A DNA stretch of 64,000 nucleotides from Paenibacillus ferrarius (GCF_002027705.1 NZ_MBTG01000001.1:310001-374000), one strand, 5' to 3'. Counted from the stretch's first letter, positions 24,051 through 34,641 are shown. Made by a program: numbers and translations. The notes: a model not told the origin generated them from the sequence alone.

Positions 24051-25666
24051 TCCGTCAGCTCTGGTCCATGCAGGTATTCGTAGCCGTATAGAGCAAGTTC
24101 AATGGCCATTCGTTTATGCGGCTGCATATAATCATCGCCAAGCAGGACAGCTATTTTATCCAGACGATGGTAAAGGGTTTGCCTCACAATGAACAATGCT
24201 TTGGCAGTTTCTTGTTTGGACCCGCTTAATGCCAAGTAAACTTTTAGTGTCTTTAATAATGGGCTGCTTTTTTCCTGATCATAAGTCAGCAAGCTGCCGA
24301 TATAGTCGTCAATAAAAGCTTCCAAGGCGCCGCTTTGTTTCATTTTGATCAGAATTTTATACACATGCAGCTCATGATAAAAGGGCTTCGCCAAAACGCC
24401 GATATCCCTCTGGATGGCAATGGTTTCTTTGGCTGACTCGAAACTCTCCTGGGCACGCAGTGGATCGCTTATTGCTTTGCCGATACCGTAAATGTAAGAA
24501 TACACAGTCGTTTCCTGATGTATTTCTGTCTTTTGAAGGCGTTGAATGGCTCTGGCTATTCGATCCTGAAAAGGGGCCGCAGAAAACTGATCAATGAGAA
24601 CAAATACAAGTAGATCGTTGATCACGGTTGGCATCAGATGAAAGCCTTCGCTCTCGAACAGTGCTCTTGCGACCATTTGTTTTTGCAGCAGATGCGTTTC
24701 CTGTTCTTTGAAGGCGGATCTGCCTGTGAGGCTGTCAAAGACACAAACGATGAATTGGTTTAACTTCATAGTGGGCTTGAGTGCCAGCAGATACTCGCGT
24801 ATTTCAAGCGGCGTATGTTTACCGCTCAACCAATCGGCAATCCAGAGATCTTGCTTGTGGCGTGTTTTCTCTTCCAAATACCTTGTTCGCATCATTTCTT
24901 GCGCAATCGCGGTGGCGAATCGGTCTAGGGCAAGGACTTGATATTCGCTAAGCTCTTGTTCGCCATATAAGAGCAAATCAGCGAAAAGTCGTTCCAAGGC
25001 AATAATTGGGCGATGTGCCAGCTTTTTTTGAATATCAGGAAGTTGGAACAACTCTCCGCAAATCCATTTCTCATAAAAGGCTGCGGCTTGTGTCGTAGGC
25101 ATCGGAGGGACGAATTGAGCGGGCTCGCCACTCGGGAAGAAGGCAACTTGCGATTGTGTTGTCTGATGCAAAAACGTGAGAAGCGGATGCAACCCTTTGC
25201 CTGATAGCAGGAGCTGATTCAGCTGGGTAGAGAGGGATTCTAGTTCGGAGACCATTTTGTGATGTTGATGGATAAAATAAGCGTGCAAATCCTGGGTAAT
25301 GTCGATATATCGTACTTCTTCATGAAAAAAGATGAGGGGAAAGCTTTCGCGTTGAGCCAATGCCTTCATGCGTTCAATAGGCTGCTTCGTGTAGGTGCCT
25401 AGTTCAATGCATAATCCCGAAGCGCCGCTGTCGATGAGCTGTTGCAAGAAAGAGATGCTAAGTTCCTCGTCATCATGCCAACCGATTCCAGTGTGAAGAA
25501 TAAGCTCATTGCCGTTGAGTAGATGACCGACTTGAGGCACTTCCATTATGTGGACCCAACGAACCGTGCGATTTAGAGCTTCTTCATTGGCGATTGCTTC
25601 TGCTTTGTGAAACAAAGGACGCTGCAAAATATCTCGGACCGTTAATTGGAGAAGTGTCTGAACCAT
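24047..25666 (-). CDS. PucR-family transcriptional regulator
   Basis: About 539 residues. N-terminal PucR domain (VRDILQRPLFHKAEAIA through LCIELGTYTKQPIERM), a GGDEF-like middle region and a C-terminal HTH_30 (LALSGSKQETAKALFIVRQTLYHRLDKI). Such regulators control purine, pyrimidine and amino acid catabolism. AAGGTGG lies nine bases before ATG 25666, better than ATG 25672. It is convergent with the pyrimidine genes and divergent from mmsA, so it probably controls both. Confidence 0.88.
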   Translation of the reverse strand: MVQTLLQLTVRDILQRPLFHKAEAIANEEALNRTVRWVHIMEVPQVGHLLNGNELILHTGIGWHDDEELSISFLQQLIDSGASGLCIELGTYTKQPIERMKALAQRESFPLIFFHEEVRYIDITQDLHAYFIHQHHKMVSELESLSTQLNQLLLSGKGLHPLLTFLHQTTQSQVAFFPSGEPAQFVPPMPTTQAAAFYEKWICGELFQLPDIQKKLAHRPIIALERLFADLLLYGEQELSEYQVLALDRFATAIAQEMMRTRYLEEKTRHKQDLWIADWLSGKHTPLEIREYLLALKPTMKLNQFIVCVFDSLTGRSAFKEQETHLLQKQMVARALFESEGFHLMPTVINDLLVFVLIDQFSAAPFQDRIARAIQRLQKTEIHQETTVYSYIYGIGKAISDPLRAQESFESAKETIAIQRDIGVLAKPFYHELHVYKILIKMKQSGALEAFIDDYIGSLLTYDQEKSSPLLKTLKVYLALSGSKQETAKALFIVRQTLYHRLDKIAVLLGDDYMQPHKRMAIELALYGYEYLHGPELTD

Positions 25667-25790
25667 AGGCATTCACCACCTTAATGTTAAGAAAGTTAAC
25701 GTCACAACTAGGAAAAGGTAATTTCACCTATTATACAATGTGTCTAATGACTTGTGTGGAAATTTTGTTTCAGCTAGGAGATGAACAAGG
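25667..25790. promoter_or_regulatory. Divergent pucR / mmsA control region with two dyads
   Basis: Two small palindromes lie here: GTTAA-GAAAG-TTAAC (25686-25700) and AGGT-AATTTC-ACCT (25716-25729). A TATTATACAAT stretch (25729-25739) is a possible -10 for mmsA, but no matching -35 was found. The dyads are candidates for PucR binding; that is inference. Confidence 0.35.
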
Positions 25791-27233
25791 ATGAAGGTCT
25801 TGCAGAATCTGATTAATGGGGTTTGGCGCGATTCAACGAGTGAAGTTACGAATGATGTAATAAATCCAGCAACAGGTGAAATTTTGGCAAAGGTCCCCTT
25901 GTCATCCGTTGAGGATGTGGACAATGCGGTCAACGCAGCGCAGCAAGCCTATGAGGATTGGAGCCGGACACCTGTACCCAAGAGAGCGCGTGTATTATTT
26001 CGCTATTGGCAGCTCTTGCAAGATCATGAGCGAGAACTGGCGGAACTCATTACGGCAGAGAATGGGAAGAGCTACAAAGAAGCATTGGGTGAAGTTCTGC
26101 GCGGAATCGAGTGCGTGGAGTTTGCGGCAGGCGCACCTTCGCATATGATGGGAGCAACTTTAGCGAATATTTCGGCTGATATGGATTCGGAGTTATTTCG
26201 TGTGCCGCTAGGTGTAGTTGGTGGCATTACACCTTTTAATTTCCCTATGATGGTACCTTGTTGGATGTTTCCATTAGCTATCGCGTGCGGAAATACCTTC
26301 GTATTAAAGCCATCAGAGCGAACGCCGCTAACGGCAATGAAGCTGGCCGCTCTGTTTCAGGAAGCGGGACTTCCGGATGGCGTACTTAATGTAGTACATG
26401 GTGCGCACGATGTCGTGAATACGCTAACAACAACATCAAAGGTAAAAGCGATTTCCTTTGTAGGCTCGCAGCCCATCGCCAAATATGTGTATGAGAAGGC
26501 CTCCTCCGCAGGCAAACGGGTGCAAGCATTAGCAGGGGCAAAGAATTATCATATCGTCATGCCCGACGCTCATATCGAGAAAACGGTTGAGAATATTATC
26601 ATGTCTTCCTTCGGAAGCGCTGGAGAACGCTGTATGGCCTGCTCGGCTGTAGTTATAGTCGGTGAGGGGGAACCTCTCGTAAAGTCACTTCAGCAATCTG
26701 CTGCTGGAATGGTACTTGGCAGTGGCATGGCCGAAGAAGTAACGCTAACGCCAATTATTCGAAGTGAGCAGAAAAGTAGAATCGAGGCTTTTATTGACAA
26801 AGGTGTGGCAGAAGGGGCGGAGCTGCTTCTGGATGGGCGAAAAGTTGAAGCGTACACAGGAGAAGGCTATTTTCTTGGAGCCACCATTTTCGATCATGTA
26901 GAGCCGGAGATGACGATTGCGAGGGAAGAGATTTTCGGACCCGTCTTATCACTCTTTCGAGCCGCTGATTTAGAAGAGGCGTTGGCTTTAGTGAATCAGT
27001 CGCGATTCGGCAATTCGGCTGTCATCTATACAGAGAATGCCAAAGCCGTGCGGAAATTCCGCGAGGAAGTTGAAGCGGGGATGCTGGGTGTGAATGTTGG
27101 CGTACCGGCTCCTATGGCTTTCTTTCCATTCTCAGGCTGGAAGGATTCCTTTTATGGTGATCTGCACGCCAACGGCAAAGATGGTGTGGAGTTTTATACG
27201 AAGAAAAAAATGATCACATCACGCTATTTTTAA
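25791..27233 (+). CDS. mmsA: Methylmalonate-semialdehyde dehydrogenase (CoA-acylating)
   Basis: 480-residue aldehyde dehydrogenase of the MmsA/IolA branch: GGITPFNFPMMVP, oxyanion and NAD region, and catalytic Cys 281 in GERCMACSAVV. It lacks the general-base Glu of ordinary ALDHs in the GAKN segment (ALAGAKNYHIVMPDA), as is usual for the CoA-acylating type. It converts malonate semialdehyde to acetyl-CoA and methylmalonate semialdehyde to propionyl-CoA, the final step after the aminotransferase. AGGAG precedes ATG; own terminator downstream. Confidence 0.92.
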   Translation: MKVLQNLINGVWRDSTSEVTNDVINPATGEILAKVPLSSVEDVDNAVNAAQQAYEDWSRTPVPKRARVLFRYWQLLQDHERELAELITAENGKSYKEALGEVLRGIECVEFAAGAPSHMMGATLANISADMDSELFRVPLGVVGGITPFNFPMMVPCWMFPLAIACGNTFVLKPSERTPLTAMKLAALFQEAGLPDGVLNVVHGAHDVVNTLTTTSKVKAISFVGSQPIAKYVYEKASSAGKRVQALAGAKNYHIVMPDAHIEKTVENIIMSSFGSAGERCMACSAVVIVGEGEPLVKSLQQSAAGMVLGSGMAEEVTLTPIIRSEQKSRIEAFIDKGVAEGAELLLDGRKVEAYTGEGYFLGATIFDHVEPEMTIAREEIFGPVLSLFRAADLEEALALVNQSRFGNSAVIYTENAKAVRKFREEVEAGMLGVNVGVPAPMAFFPFSGWKDSFYGDLHANGKDGVEFYTKKKMITSRYF

Positions 27234-27261
27234 CATCAAATAGGGCAAAGGGAAAATAATG

Positions 27262-27289
27262 AGGACCGCGGGCAGCTGCGGCCTTTTTG
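27262..27289 (+). terminator. Terminator after mmsA
   Basis: GGACCGC / GCGGCC stem with a GC-rich loop and TTTTT tail. Confidence 0.75.
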
Positions 27290-27317
27290 CTATTTAATCA
27301 TTATAAGTAAATCTTAC

Positions 27318-27347
27318 ATTGTCGGTTTTGTGACAATTTAGTATGAT
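27318..27347 (+). promoter_or_regulatory. Promoter with internal dyad before the ABC exporter operon
   Basis: -35 TTGTCG (27319-27324), 17-base spacer, -10 TATGAT (27342-27347). ATTGTC (27318-27323) and GACAAT (27332-27337) form a dyad across the -35 and spacer, a likely repressor or activator site. Confidence 0.6.
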
Positions 27348-27378
27348 TGACTGTACGACTGGAAAAGGAGGGAATACC

Positions 27379-27396
27379 TTGTATTTTCATCAATAA
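27379..27396 (+). CDS. Possible five-codon leader peptide before the ABC exporter
   Basis: A very strong ribosome site (AAAGGAGGG, about 27364-27372) is followed by TTG-TAT-TTT-CAT-CAA-TAA in the leader. It is 59 bases before the real gene, so the ribosome site does not belong to the exporter gene. BmrCD-type exporters in Bacillus use a translated leader for induction. No attenuator hairpin is visible here, so this is only a candidate. Confidence 0.3.
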   Translation: MYFHQ

Positions 27397-27454
27397 ATCA
27401 ATTTAACTGCATAAATATTTAATGTCATAAATTATATCTGGAGGACCCTGCATA

Positions 27455-29218
27455 ATGAATTACAAAACAAGTAAGAAGAATACGATGGGGCAATACTCTG
27501 AGCTGCTAAGCCGATATTTGTTCCCTCAGAAAGGGACGCTCGTTCTCTTAACGATTCTGCTTTTTGCTTCGATCGGATTACAGCTCATAAACCCGCAAAT
27601 CATTCGCTATTTCATTGATACTGCACAATCGCAAAGCTCGCTGCAGCCGCTGATTTCTGCCGCTGTCTTCTTTATCGGATTCTCGCTTGTTCAACAATTG
27701 GTTTCTGTAATCGCTACCTATTTCAGTGAAAATGTTGGATGGAAAACGACAAATAATCTGCGTGTCGATTTGGCCGCGCATTGTTTGTCACTTGACATGT
27801 CTTTTCATAAATCGCATACATCCGGATCACTCATTGAACGTGTGGATGGGGATGTTAATGCGCTGGCAAATTTCTTTTCAAGTATGATTATTCATTTATT
27901 AGGAAATCTGCTGCTGATGGCCGGCATTATTGTTTTATTGTTTCGGGAAAATTGGTTGATTGGGTTAGGCATGGCTTTTTTCGTCGTTTTTGCCGTCTTT
28001 ATGATTCAGTGGATCCGCAAATTTGCAGTTCCCGTATGGGCCAAATGGCGGCAGGCCAATGCTGAATTTTATGGCTTTATCGGGGAACATTTGGAAGGTA
28101 CGGAGGATATCCGTGCGAATGGTGCCGTAGGGTTCGTTATGAATCGGTTCTATACGATGCTTAGGAAAATGCTGCCGCTCAGAGTTAAGGCGTTTCTTGG
28201 CTTTTGCGCGATGTGGAATATGTCGATCTTCGTCTTTGCACTCGGGAATGCGATGGCTTTCGGGATTAGCGCGTATTTGTGGCACAACCAGCAAATCACT
28301 CTCGGAACCGTCTATCTTATATTCTTCTATACGGAGCTATTAGCCAAGCCAATCGAGAAAATCCGCACACAAATGGAGGATTTGCAAAAAGCAGATGCGA
28401 GTATTTCGCGCATTCGTGAGTTGTTTGCTACCCAATCCGAGATCGTGGATGGTCCTGGTGCGTTAATTCCTGAAGGAGCGCTTAGCGTTGAATTTCGCGA
28501 TGTAACGTTTAGCTATGATGGTGATCAGCCAACGCTCAAAAGCTTGAATTTCGTATTGAAACCTGGTGAAGTTCTTGGCTTACTTGGAAGAACGGGGAGT
28601 GGGAAATCAACGATGGCTCGCCTGCTGTTGCGTTTCTATGATCCACAATCCGGAGTTATCGCCCTAGGTGGGACCGATATCCGAAGCGCCAAGCTGCCGG
28701 ATCTGCGCAAACGCGTAGCTTTGGTGACACAAAACATTGAAATTATGCAAGGGACCATTCGGGACAATCTAACGTTCTATGATGAGTCGATTTCCGATGA
28801 AGCGATTATTGAAGTGTTGAAGGAACTTGGACTTGGTGCCTGGTATGAGGCAATGCCAGAGGGTTTGGATACGAATTTGGCCTCAGGTGGAGGAAGCTTG
28901 TCAGCCGGTGAAGCTCAGCTCTTGGCCTTTGCGCGGGTATTTCTAACCAATCCTGGTCTTGTCATCATGGATGAAGCATCCTCCAGATTGGACCCCTTGA
29001 CCGAGCAGCGCATTGAGAAAGCTGTTTCCAAGCTGCTGACGGAACGCTCCTGTATCATGATTGCGCATCGCTTGGCAACGGTACAGCGGGCTGACCATAT
29101 TTTAATTCTGGATAGTGGCCACATTCTAGAGTCAGGTAAACGGGCAAGCTTAGCCGCAGATCCGAACTCGCGCTTCAGCCAACTGCTTGCCACCGGGCTA
29201 GTGGAGGTATTGGTATGA
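27455..29218 (+). CDS. Heterodimeric ABC exporter, subunit 1 (membrane + ATPase)
   Basis: 587 residues: six-helix exporter membrane domain (about 20-310) and an ATP-binding domain with Walker A LLGRTGSGKST, variant signature LSAGEAQ in place of LSGGQ, Walker B LVIMDEASSRLD and H-loop His in MIAHRLATV. It resembles the BmrC/YheI-type multidrug exporters of Firmicutes. GGAGG lies nine bases before ATG. It overlaps subunit 2 by ATGA. Confidence 0.88.
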   Translation: MNYKTSKKNTMGQYSELLSRYLFPQKGTLVLLTILLFASIGLQLINPQIIRYFIDTAQSQSSLQPLISAAVFFIGFSLVQQLVSVIATYFSENVGWKTTNNLRVDLAAHCLSLDMSFHKSHTSGSLIERVDGDVNALANFFSSMIIHLLGNLLLMAGIIVLLFRENWLIGLGMAFFVVFAVFMIQWIRKFAVPVWAKWRQANAEFYGFIGEHLEGTEDIRANGAVGFVMNRFYTMLRKMLPLRVKAFLGFCAMWNMSIFVFALGNAMAFGISAYLWHNQQITLGTVYLIFFYTELLAKPIEKIRTQMEDLQKADASISRIRELFATQSEIVDGPGALIPEGALSVEFRDVTFSYDGDQPTLKSLNFVLKPGEVLGLLGRTGSGKSTMARLLLRFYDPQSGVIALGGTDIRSAKLPDLRKRVALVTQNIEIMQGTIRDNLTFYDESISDEAIIEVLKELGLGAWYEAMPEGLDTNLASGGGSLSAGEAQLLAFARVFLTNPGLVIMDEASSRLDPLTEQRIEKAVSKLLTERSCIMIAHRLATVQRADHILILDSGHILESGKRASLAADPNSRFSQLLATGLVEVLV

Positions 29219-30990
29219 ATACGTATCAGTATTTATGGCGGCTTATCATGTATCGCCCCATGCGGTATTTCATTAATGCGATCGCCTGGACGATCATTTA
29301 CTTAGCTCCAATAGCCCCTGGACTTCTGACTAAAGAGTTTTTTGATTCTTTAACGGGGAATTCCAAGCTGGGCTATGGGGTATGGGGGTTGATTGCACTT
29401 CTTATGGCTGCCGCTGTTGGAAGAATTATCCTCATTATCATAGGTTTTATCACTGATGTAAATTTCCGCTTTCGGATGGGGATGCTGCTGCGACGCAATC
29501 TGCTCGAGCATGTGCTGAAGCAGCCGGGGGCTCAGGCCATTCCCGTGTCTCCAGGTGAAGCTATCAGTCATTTCCGCGATGATGTGGATCAGTCGGAAGA
29601 GGCGGCAAGCTGGTCGGTAGATGTGTTCGGCATGACATGTTTTGCGCTAGTATCCGGTTATATTTTAATTCGCATCGATGCCCAAATGACGCTGCTCGTG
29701 TTTATGCCGATCGTCTTCGTTATCACGGCTGCGCAGCTCGCAACGGTACGTCTGCAGAAGTATCGCGCAGCGAGTCGGGAAGCGACCTCCAAAGTAACTG
29801 GCGAAATCAGCGAGATGTTCGGCAATGTTCAGGCGATTCAAGTAGCTGGAGCAGAGGAACGCGTCATCGCACGATTCCGCAGTTTTGGTGACAATCGAAG
29901 AAAAGCGATGCTGAAGGATCGCTTGATGACTGAAGTGCTGGATTCGATCTTCTCCAATTCCGTCAATCTGGGAACAGGGCTCATTCTCTTGTTAGCTGGG
30001 ACTAAAATGAGAGCTGGGACTTTCACCGTCGGCGACTTTGCTTTGTTTGTTTATTACCTAACGTTTGTGACACAGTTCATTTCGAATGTGGGCAAATTTA
30101 TTACGTATTTTAAGCAGATGAGCGTATCGTTGGAACGGCTGACCTTCCTATTGCAGGGCGCATCAGCCAAGGTTCTTACGATGGTAAATTCTTTGCATTT
30201 GAAGTCAGGAAGCCCGCTTCCGGCAATGGCCGAGGAGGCAGATAAGCGTGAAGATCATCTTCAGCAGCTGGATGTGCGAGGGCTGACGTACGCTTATGCC
30301 GATACAGGCAGAGGGATTTCGGACATCCGCTTTAGTTTGAAAAGAGGATCGTTCACGGTAGTCACCGGAACGATCGGGTCAGGCAAAACCACGCTGGTCC
30401 GCTCGCTCCTAGGGCTGCTGCCCAAGGGTGAGGGGACGATCGCGTGGAATGGCGTGCCCGTCGAAGACCCGGGCACCTTCTTTACACCTGCGCGGAGCGC
30501 CTACACCGCGCAGGTGCCGCGGCTATACAGCGATACGCTGCGCAACAATATTTTGCTCGGGCAAGCGGAGCAAGGCGATAGCTTGCAGCAAGCCCTTCAC
30601 GCGGCGGTCATGGAATTCGACGTCGCGCAGCTGCCTGGCGGGCTGGACACCGTCATCGGTCCGCGTGGGGTGAAGCTCTCCGGCGGCCAAGCGCAGCGGA
30701 CGGCGGCAGCGCGCATGCTCGTGCGCGACGCCGAGCTGTACGTCTTCGACGACCTGTCGAGCGCGCTGGACGTCGAAACGGAACAGCAGCTCTGGGAGCG
30801 AATGTTCCAGCGTCGAGCCGATGCGACTTGCTTGGTCGTATCCCATCGCAAAACAGCGCTGACACGCGCCGACCACATCATCGTGATGAAGGATGGCCGC
30901 ATCGAAGCTGAAGGTACCTCGGAGGAGCTGCTGCTCCGCAGCGAGACGTTCCAGAAGCTGTGGTACGGTGATGAGCGTCAGATGGATTGA
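29215..30990 (+). CDS. Heterodimeric ABC exporter, subunit 2 (membrane + ATPase)
   Basis: 591 residues with the same architecture: Walker A VTGTIGSGKTT, canonical signature KLSGGQAQR, but Walker B LYVFDDLSSALD has Asp where the catalytic Glu normally is. One degenerate and one canonical ATP site is the rule for heterodimeric exporters; here the canonical Glu in subunit 1 should pair with the intact LSGGQ of subunit 2. Bases about 30,480-30,780 (the ATPase core) are far richer in G+C than the rest of the operon. A strong terminator follows. Confidence 0.88.
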   Translation: MNTYQYLWRLIMYRPMRYFINAIAWTIIYLAPIAPGLLTKEFFDSLTGNSKLGYGVWGLIALLMAAAVGRIILIIIGFITDVNFRFRMGMLLRRNLLEHVLKQPGAQAIPVSPGEAISHFRDDVDQSEEAASWSVDVFGMTCFALVSGYILIRIDAQMTLLVFMPIVFVITAAQLATVRLQKYRAASREATSKVTGEISEMFGNVQAIQVAGAEERVIARFRSFGDNRRKAMLKDRLMTEVLDSIFSNSVNLGTGLILLLAGTKMRAGTFTVGDFALFVYYLTFVTQFISNVGKFITYFKQMSVSLERLTFLLQGASAKVLTMVNSLHLKSGSPLPAMAEEADKREDHLQQLDVRGLTYAYADTGRGISDIRFSLKRGSFTVVTGTIGSGKTTLVRSLLGLLPKGEGTIAWNGVPVEDPGTFFTPARSAYTAQVPRLYSDTLRNNILLGQAEQGDSLQQALHAAVMEFDVAQLPGGLDTVIGPRGVKLSGGQAQRTAAARMLVRDAELYVFDDLSSALDVETEQQLWERMFQRRADATCLVVSHRKTALTRADHIIVMKDGRIEAEGTSEELLLRSETFQKLWYGDERQMD

Positions 30991-30995
30991 AAGAT

Positions 30996-31048
30996 GAGGG
31001 CAGCTCACAAGTAGAAAAACTACTTGAGGGCTGCCCTCATTGTTTTTC
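30996..31048 (+). terminator. Terminator after the ABC exporter (AAGTAG/CTACTT family)
   Basis: Outer stem GAGGGCAGC / GGCTGCCCTC and inner stem AAGTAG / CTACTT, followed by ATTGTTTTT. The same inner stem recurs in two other terminators of the window (53.8 kb and 62.4 kb). Confidence 0.9.
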
Positions 31049-31252
31049 ACCATGTGAAGTACTCGAGGAAAGAGTCATTTGGGAGGACAGTTGGTGTAAT
31101 ATGTCCTGTATTTGTTTTTATAGGTTTTTGGGTTGAAGTGGAAGGTGAGCGGACGGAAGAAAAGGGCTTCAAAGTGCGGATAGGCGGAAGAGGGCAGATA
31201 ACTGTTTCGTAAGGGATAGAATACAACGTGACGTGTTTAATGTGATTGCAAG
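31049..31252. other. Non-coding stretch before the repeat block
   Basis: About 200 bases; no convincing gene. A 62-codon frame here overlaps the terminator and lacks a ribosome site. Confidence 0.4.
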
Positions 31253-32600
<1,348 letters not shown>

Positions 32601-32796
32601 CTTTACCTACTTCAAGAGACGTCCCCAACAAAAGACATTCAGTAAGCTGATGAAGGCTACAAAGATTCAACTGTACAGCCGCAGAGAGATTTCATGCTTA
32701 ATCGAAATTATTTATAACCCGAAAGGAAATTTATGGGTTCTCCGCGAATGTTCATACAGAACACTCACAAACTTCTACATAGGGAGACGAACACTT

Positions 32797-33321
32797 ATGA
32801 ACCTCACACCAGATACATTAATTACTGAAATTCCAGGCTACACACCGCAAATAAGCAGATTGATGTCCATGATGAATTACGCTAGGTATACAACGCTCCA
32901 AAGTGTGGAGGGGTTAACGACGGAACAACTGGATTATAGAGTGGATGAGACGAGCAACTCAATAGGAGCGCTGCTGCTGCACTTCGCGGCTGTTGAGTAT
33001 GCTTATCAGTTGGAGACGTTTGAGCATCGCGAATTGAATGAGGAGGAGATGCGGATCTGGGGCGCTGCACTTGAACTGGGAGATGCGGCGCGTGAACAGA
33101 TAAAGGGTTACAATCTTGATTTTTATCTCAACCATTTGAGTGAGATTCGCAATAAAACATACGAGGTTTTCAAGACGAAGTCGGATGAATGGTTAGATGA
33201 AGAATATCCGTTCTGGTACGATAAACCAGCTAACCATTATTTCATGTGGTTTCACGTGATGGAAGATGAAATCAATCATCGCGGGCAAATTCGGTGGATG
33301 AGAAAACGAATCCCAGGGTAA
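32797..33321 (+). CDS. DinB-like four-helix-bundle protein
   Basis: 174 residues with the DinB/YfiT superfamily layout: helix one RLMSMMNYARYTTLQSVEGL, metal-type His in LLLHFAAVEYAYQ, and the C-terminal FHVMEDEINHRGQIRW with two more His. Family members are metal-dependent thiol transferases or have unknown roles. AGGGAG lies about eleven bases before ATG 32797; the longer frame back to 32650 has no ribosome site and begins in repeat-adjacent sequence. It heads a short unit with the SRPBCC and amj genes. Confidence 0.8.
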   Translation: MNLTPDTLITEIPGYTPQISRLMSMMNYARYTTLQSVEGLTTEQLDYRVDETSNSIGALLLHFAAVEYAYQLETFEHRELNEEEMRIWGAALELGDAAREQIKGYNLDFYLNHLSEIRNKTYEVFKTKSDEWLDEEYPFWYDKPANHYFMWFHVMEDEINHRGQIRWMRKRIPG

Positions 33322-33364
33322 GTAATTTTTTTATTCCATGAAGAGGTCATTAGGAGGAGATCAG

Positions 33365-33799
33365 ATGAGTGCGCAGCGAGTAGTTGGTCAAACGGCAACG
33401 GCAGGGTTTCAAATCGGGGTTAGAAGGACGCTCCCTTTGTTTCAAGAGGAGGCATGGGCCCTTTTACTTTCGCCTCAAGGGCGCAAGCTTTGGCTAGGGG
33501 AGATTGCGAACGTTGAGTTCAGCCAGGGTTCCACTTTTGAAACAGAAGAAGGGCATTCTGGGGAGTTTCGTGCGGTGAAGCCGCTGGAACAGCTGCGATT
33601 GACTTGGCAGCCTGCTGGCTGGCTGGACGCCTCGACCTTGCAAATTCGGTTGCTTCCTACGGCTCACCCCGGCAAAACGACAATAAGCTTTCATCAAGAA
33701 AAACTTGATAATGCAGAACGCAGAGAAGTGATGAAAACGCATTGGGAAGACGTTATTACGGGTTTGCAGGCCATTGCAAATAATGGATCTACACGATGA
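33365..33799 (+). CDS. SRPBCC / AHSA1-type protein
   Basis: 144 residues. The ALLLSPQGRKLWLGE segment, the EFRAVKPLEQLRLTWQPAGW beta strands and the C-terminal HWEDVITGLQAIA helix are characteristic of the START-like AHSA1/SRPBCC fold, which binds hydrophobic ligands. AGGAGGAG lies before ATG 33365. The stop overlaps the amj start by ATGA. Ligand unknown. Confidence 0.78.
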   Translation: MSAQRVVGQTATAGFQIGVRRTLPLFQEEAWALLLSPQGRKLWLGEIANVEFSQGSTFETEEGHSGEFRAVKPLEQLRLTWQPAGWLDASTLQIRLLPTAHPGKTTISFHQEKLDNAERREVMKTHWEDVITGLQAIANNGSTR

Positions 33800-34590
33800 C
33801 AGGAACACTTATTCTTGTTTTCATTTTGACAATGATTATTCATACGGCAGAGACGTTGTCTTACTCGATTCGCTATGCTGGTGTACGAGTGAACAAGCTT
33901 GCGGTGGCACTTTCTCTGGTAGGTATCGTTGTCCTTGTATCCCGAACGGCGAATTTAATTCAGGCGCCAATGACGGCGCATTTTGTTGATTTTGCTAAGG
34001 TGGAGCCGGCGTTTGACCTGGAGAGAACTTTGCGCATCAGTTTATTCGCCTCGTCGATAGGCACGTTGATTGCGATCGCCTTATTCCCCTCTTTTATCAA
34101 TTTCAGTGTTCGGATTATTGCCCGTTTGGAAATCGCGGGTTCCATTCCTAGGCTGATTTCGAGCGTGACGGTAGATCAGCTGAAGAATTCGAAAAGCTAT
34201 TGGAAAAAGCCGCGAGTTAAATTAAGCCAATTTCGCTATTTGGGCGTTCCGAAACGACTTTTGCTCATTAATATTGTGGTGACGGCGTTTTACTCTGTTG
34301 GGGTGCTTTCTTCTTTGTATGCAGCGCATTTGGTGCCTGAATCAGCAACGACTGCTTCGCAAGCTTCCGGTTTGATTAATGGCATAGCAACGATTCTACT
34401 AACGATATTCATAGATCCGCAGCTAGGCCTTATTACGGACAAAGCACTCAGAGATGAGACGCAGCGCAGACAGCTTGGTAAAATTTATGCACTGCTCATG
34501 ACTTCAAGGTTTTTGGGTACTCTGCTTGCCCAAGTGTTTCTCATTCCGTCAGCGCATTTTATTGGCTGGATGGTCAAATTGTTTTTCTAA
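33796..34590 (+). CDS. amj: Lipid II flippase Amj
   Basis: 264 residues with about six membrane helices. Sequence blocks IIHTAETLSYSIRYAGVR, VSRTANLIQAPM and GVPKRLLLINIVVTAFYSVGVL match the Amj (YdaH) family. In B. subtilis Amj moves the cell-wall precursor lipid II across the membrane as an alternative to MurJ and is induced by envelope stress. Here it is translationally coupled to the SRPBCC gene, an unusual partner. No terminator is visible after it. Confidence 0.9.
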   Translation: MTGTLILVFILTMIIHTAETLSYSIRYAGVRVNKLAVALSLVGIVVLVSRTANLIQAPMTAHFVDFAKVEPAFDLERTLRISLFASSIGTLIAIALFPSFINFSVRIIARLEIAGSIPRLISSVTVDQLKNSKSYWKKPRVKLSQFRYLGVPKRLLLINIVVTAFYSVGVLSSLYAAHLVPESATTASQASGLINGIATILLTIFIDPQLGLITDKALRDETQRRQLGKIYALLMTSRFLGTLLAQVFLIPSAHFIGWMVKLFF

Positions 34591-34591
34591 A

Positions 34592-34600
34592 TGGTATAAT
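34592..34600 (+). promoter_or_regulatory. Extended -10 element before the radical SAM gene
   Basis: TGGTATAAT starts two bases after the amj stop; no clear -35. Confidence 0.45.
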
Positions 34601-34641
34601 AGCTACAATCAACGTAGCGCAGCTAGAAACGGAGCCATAGA

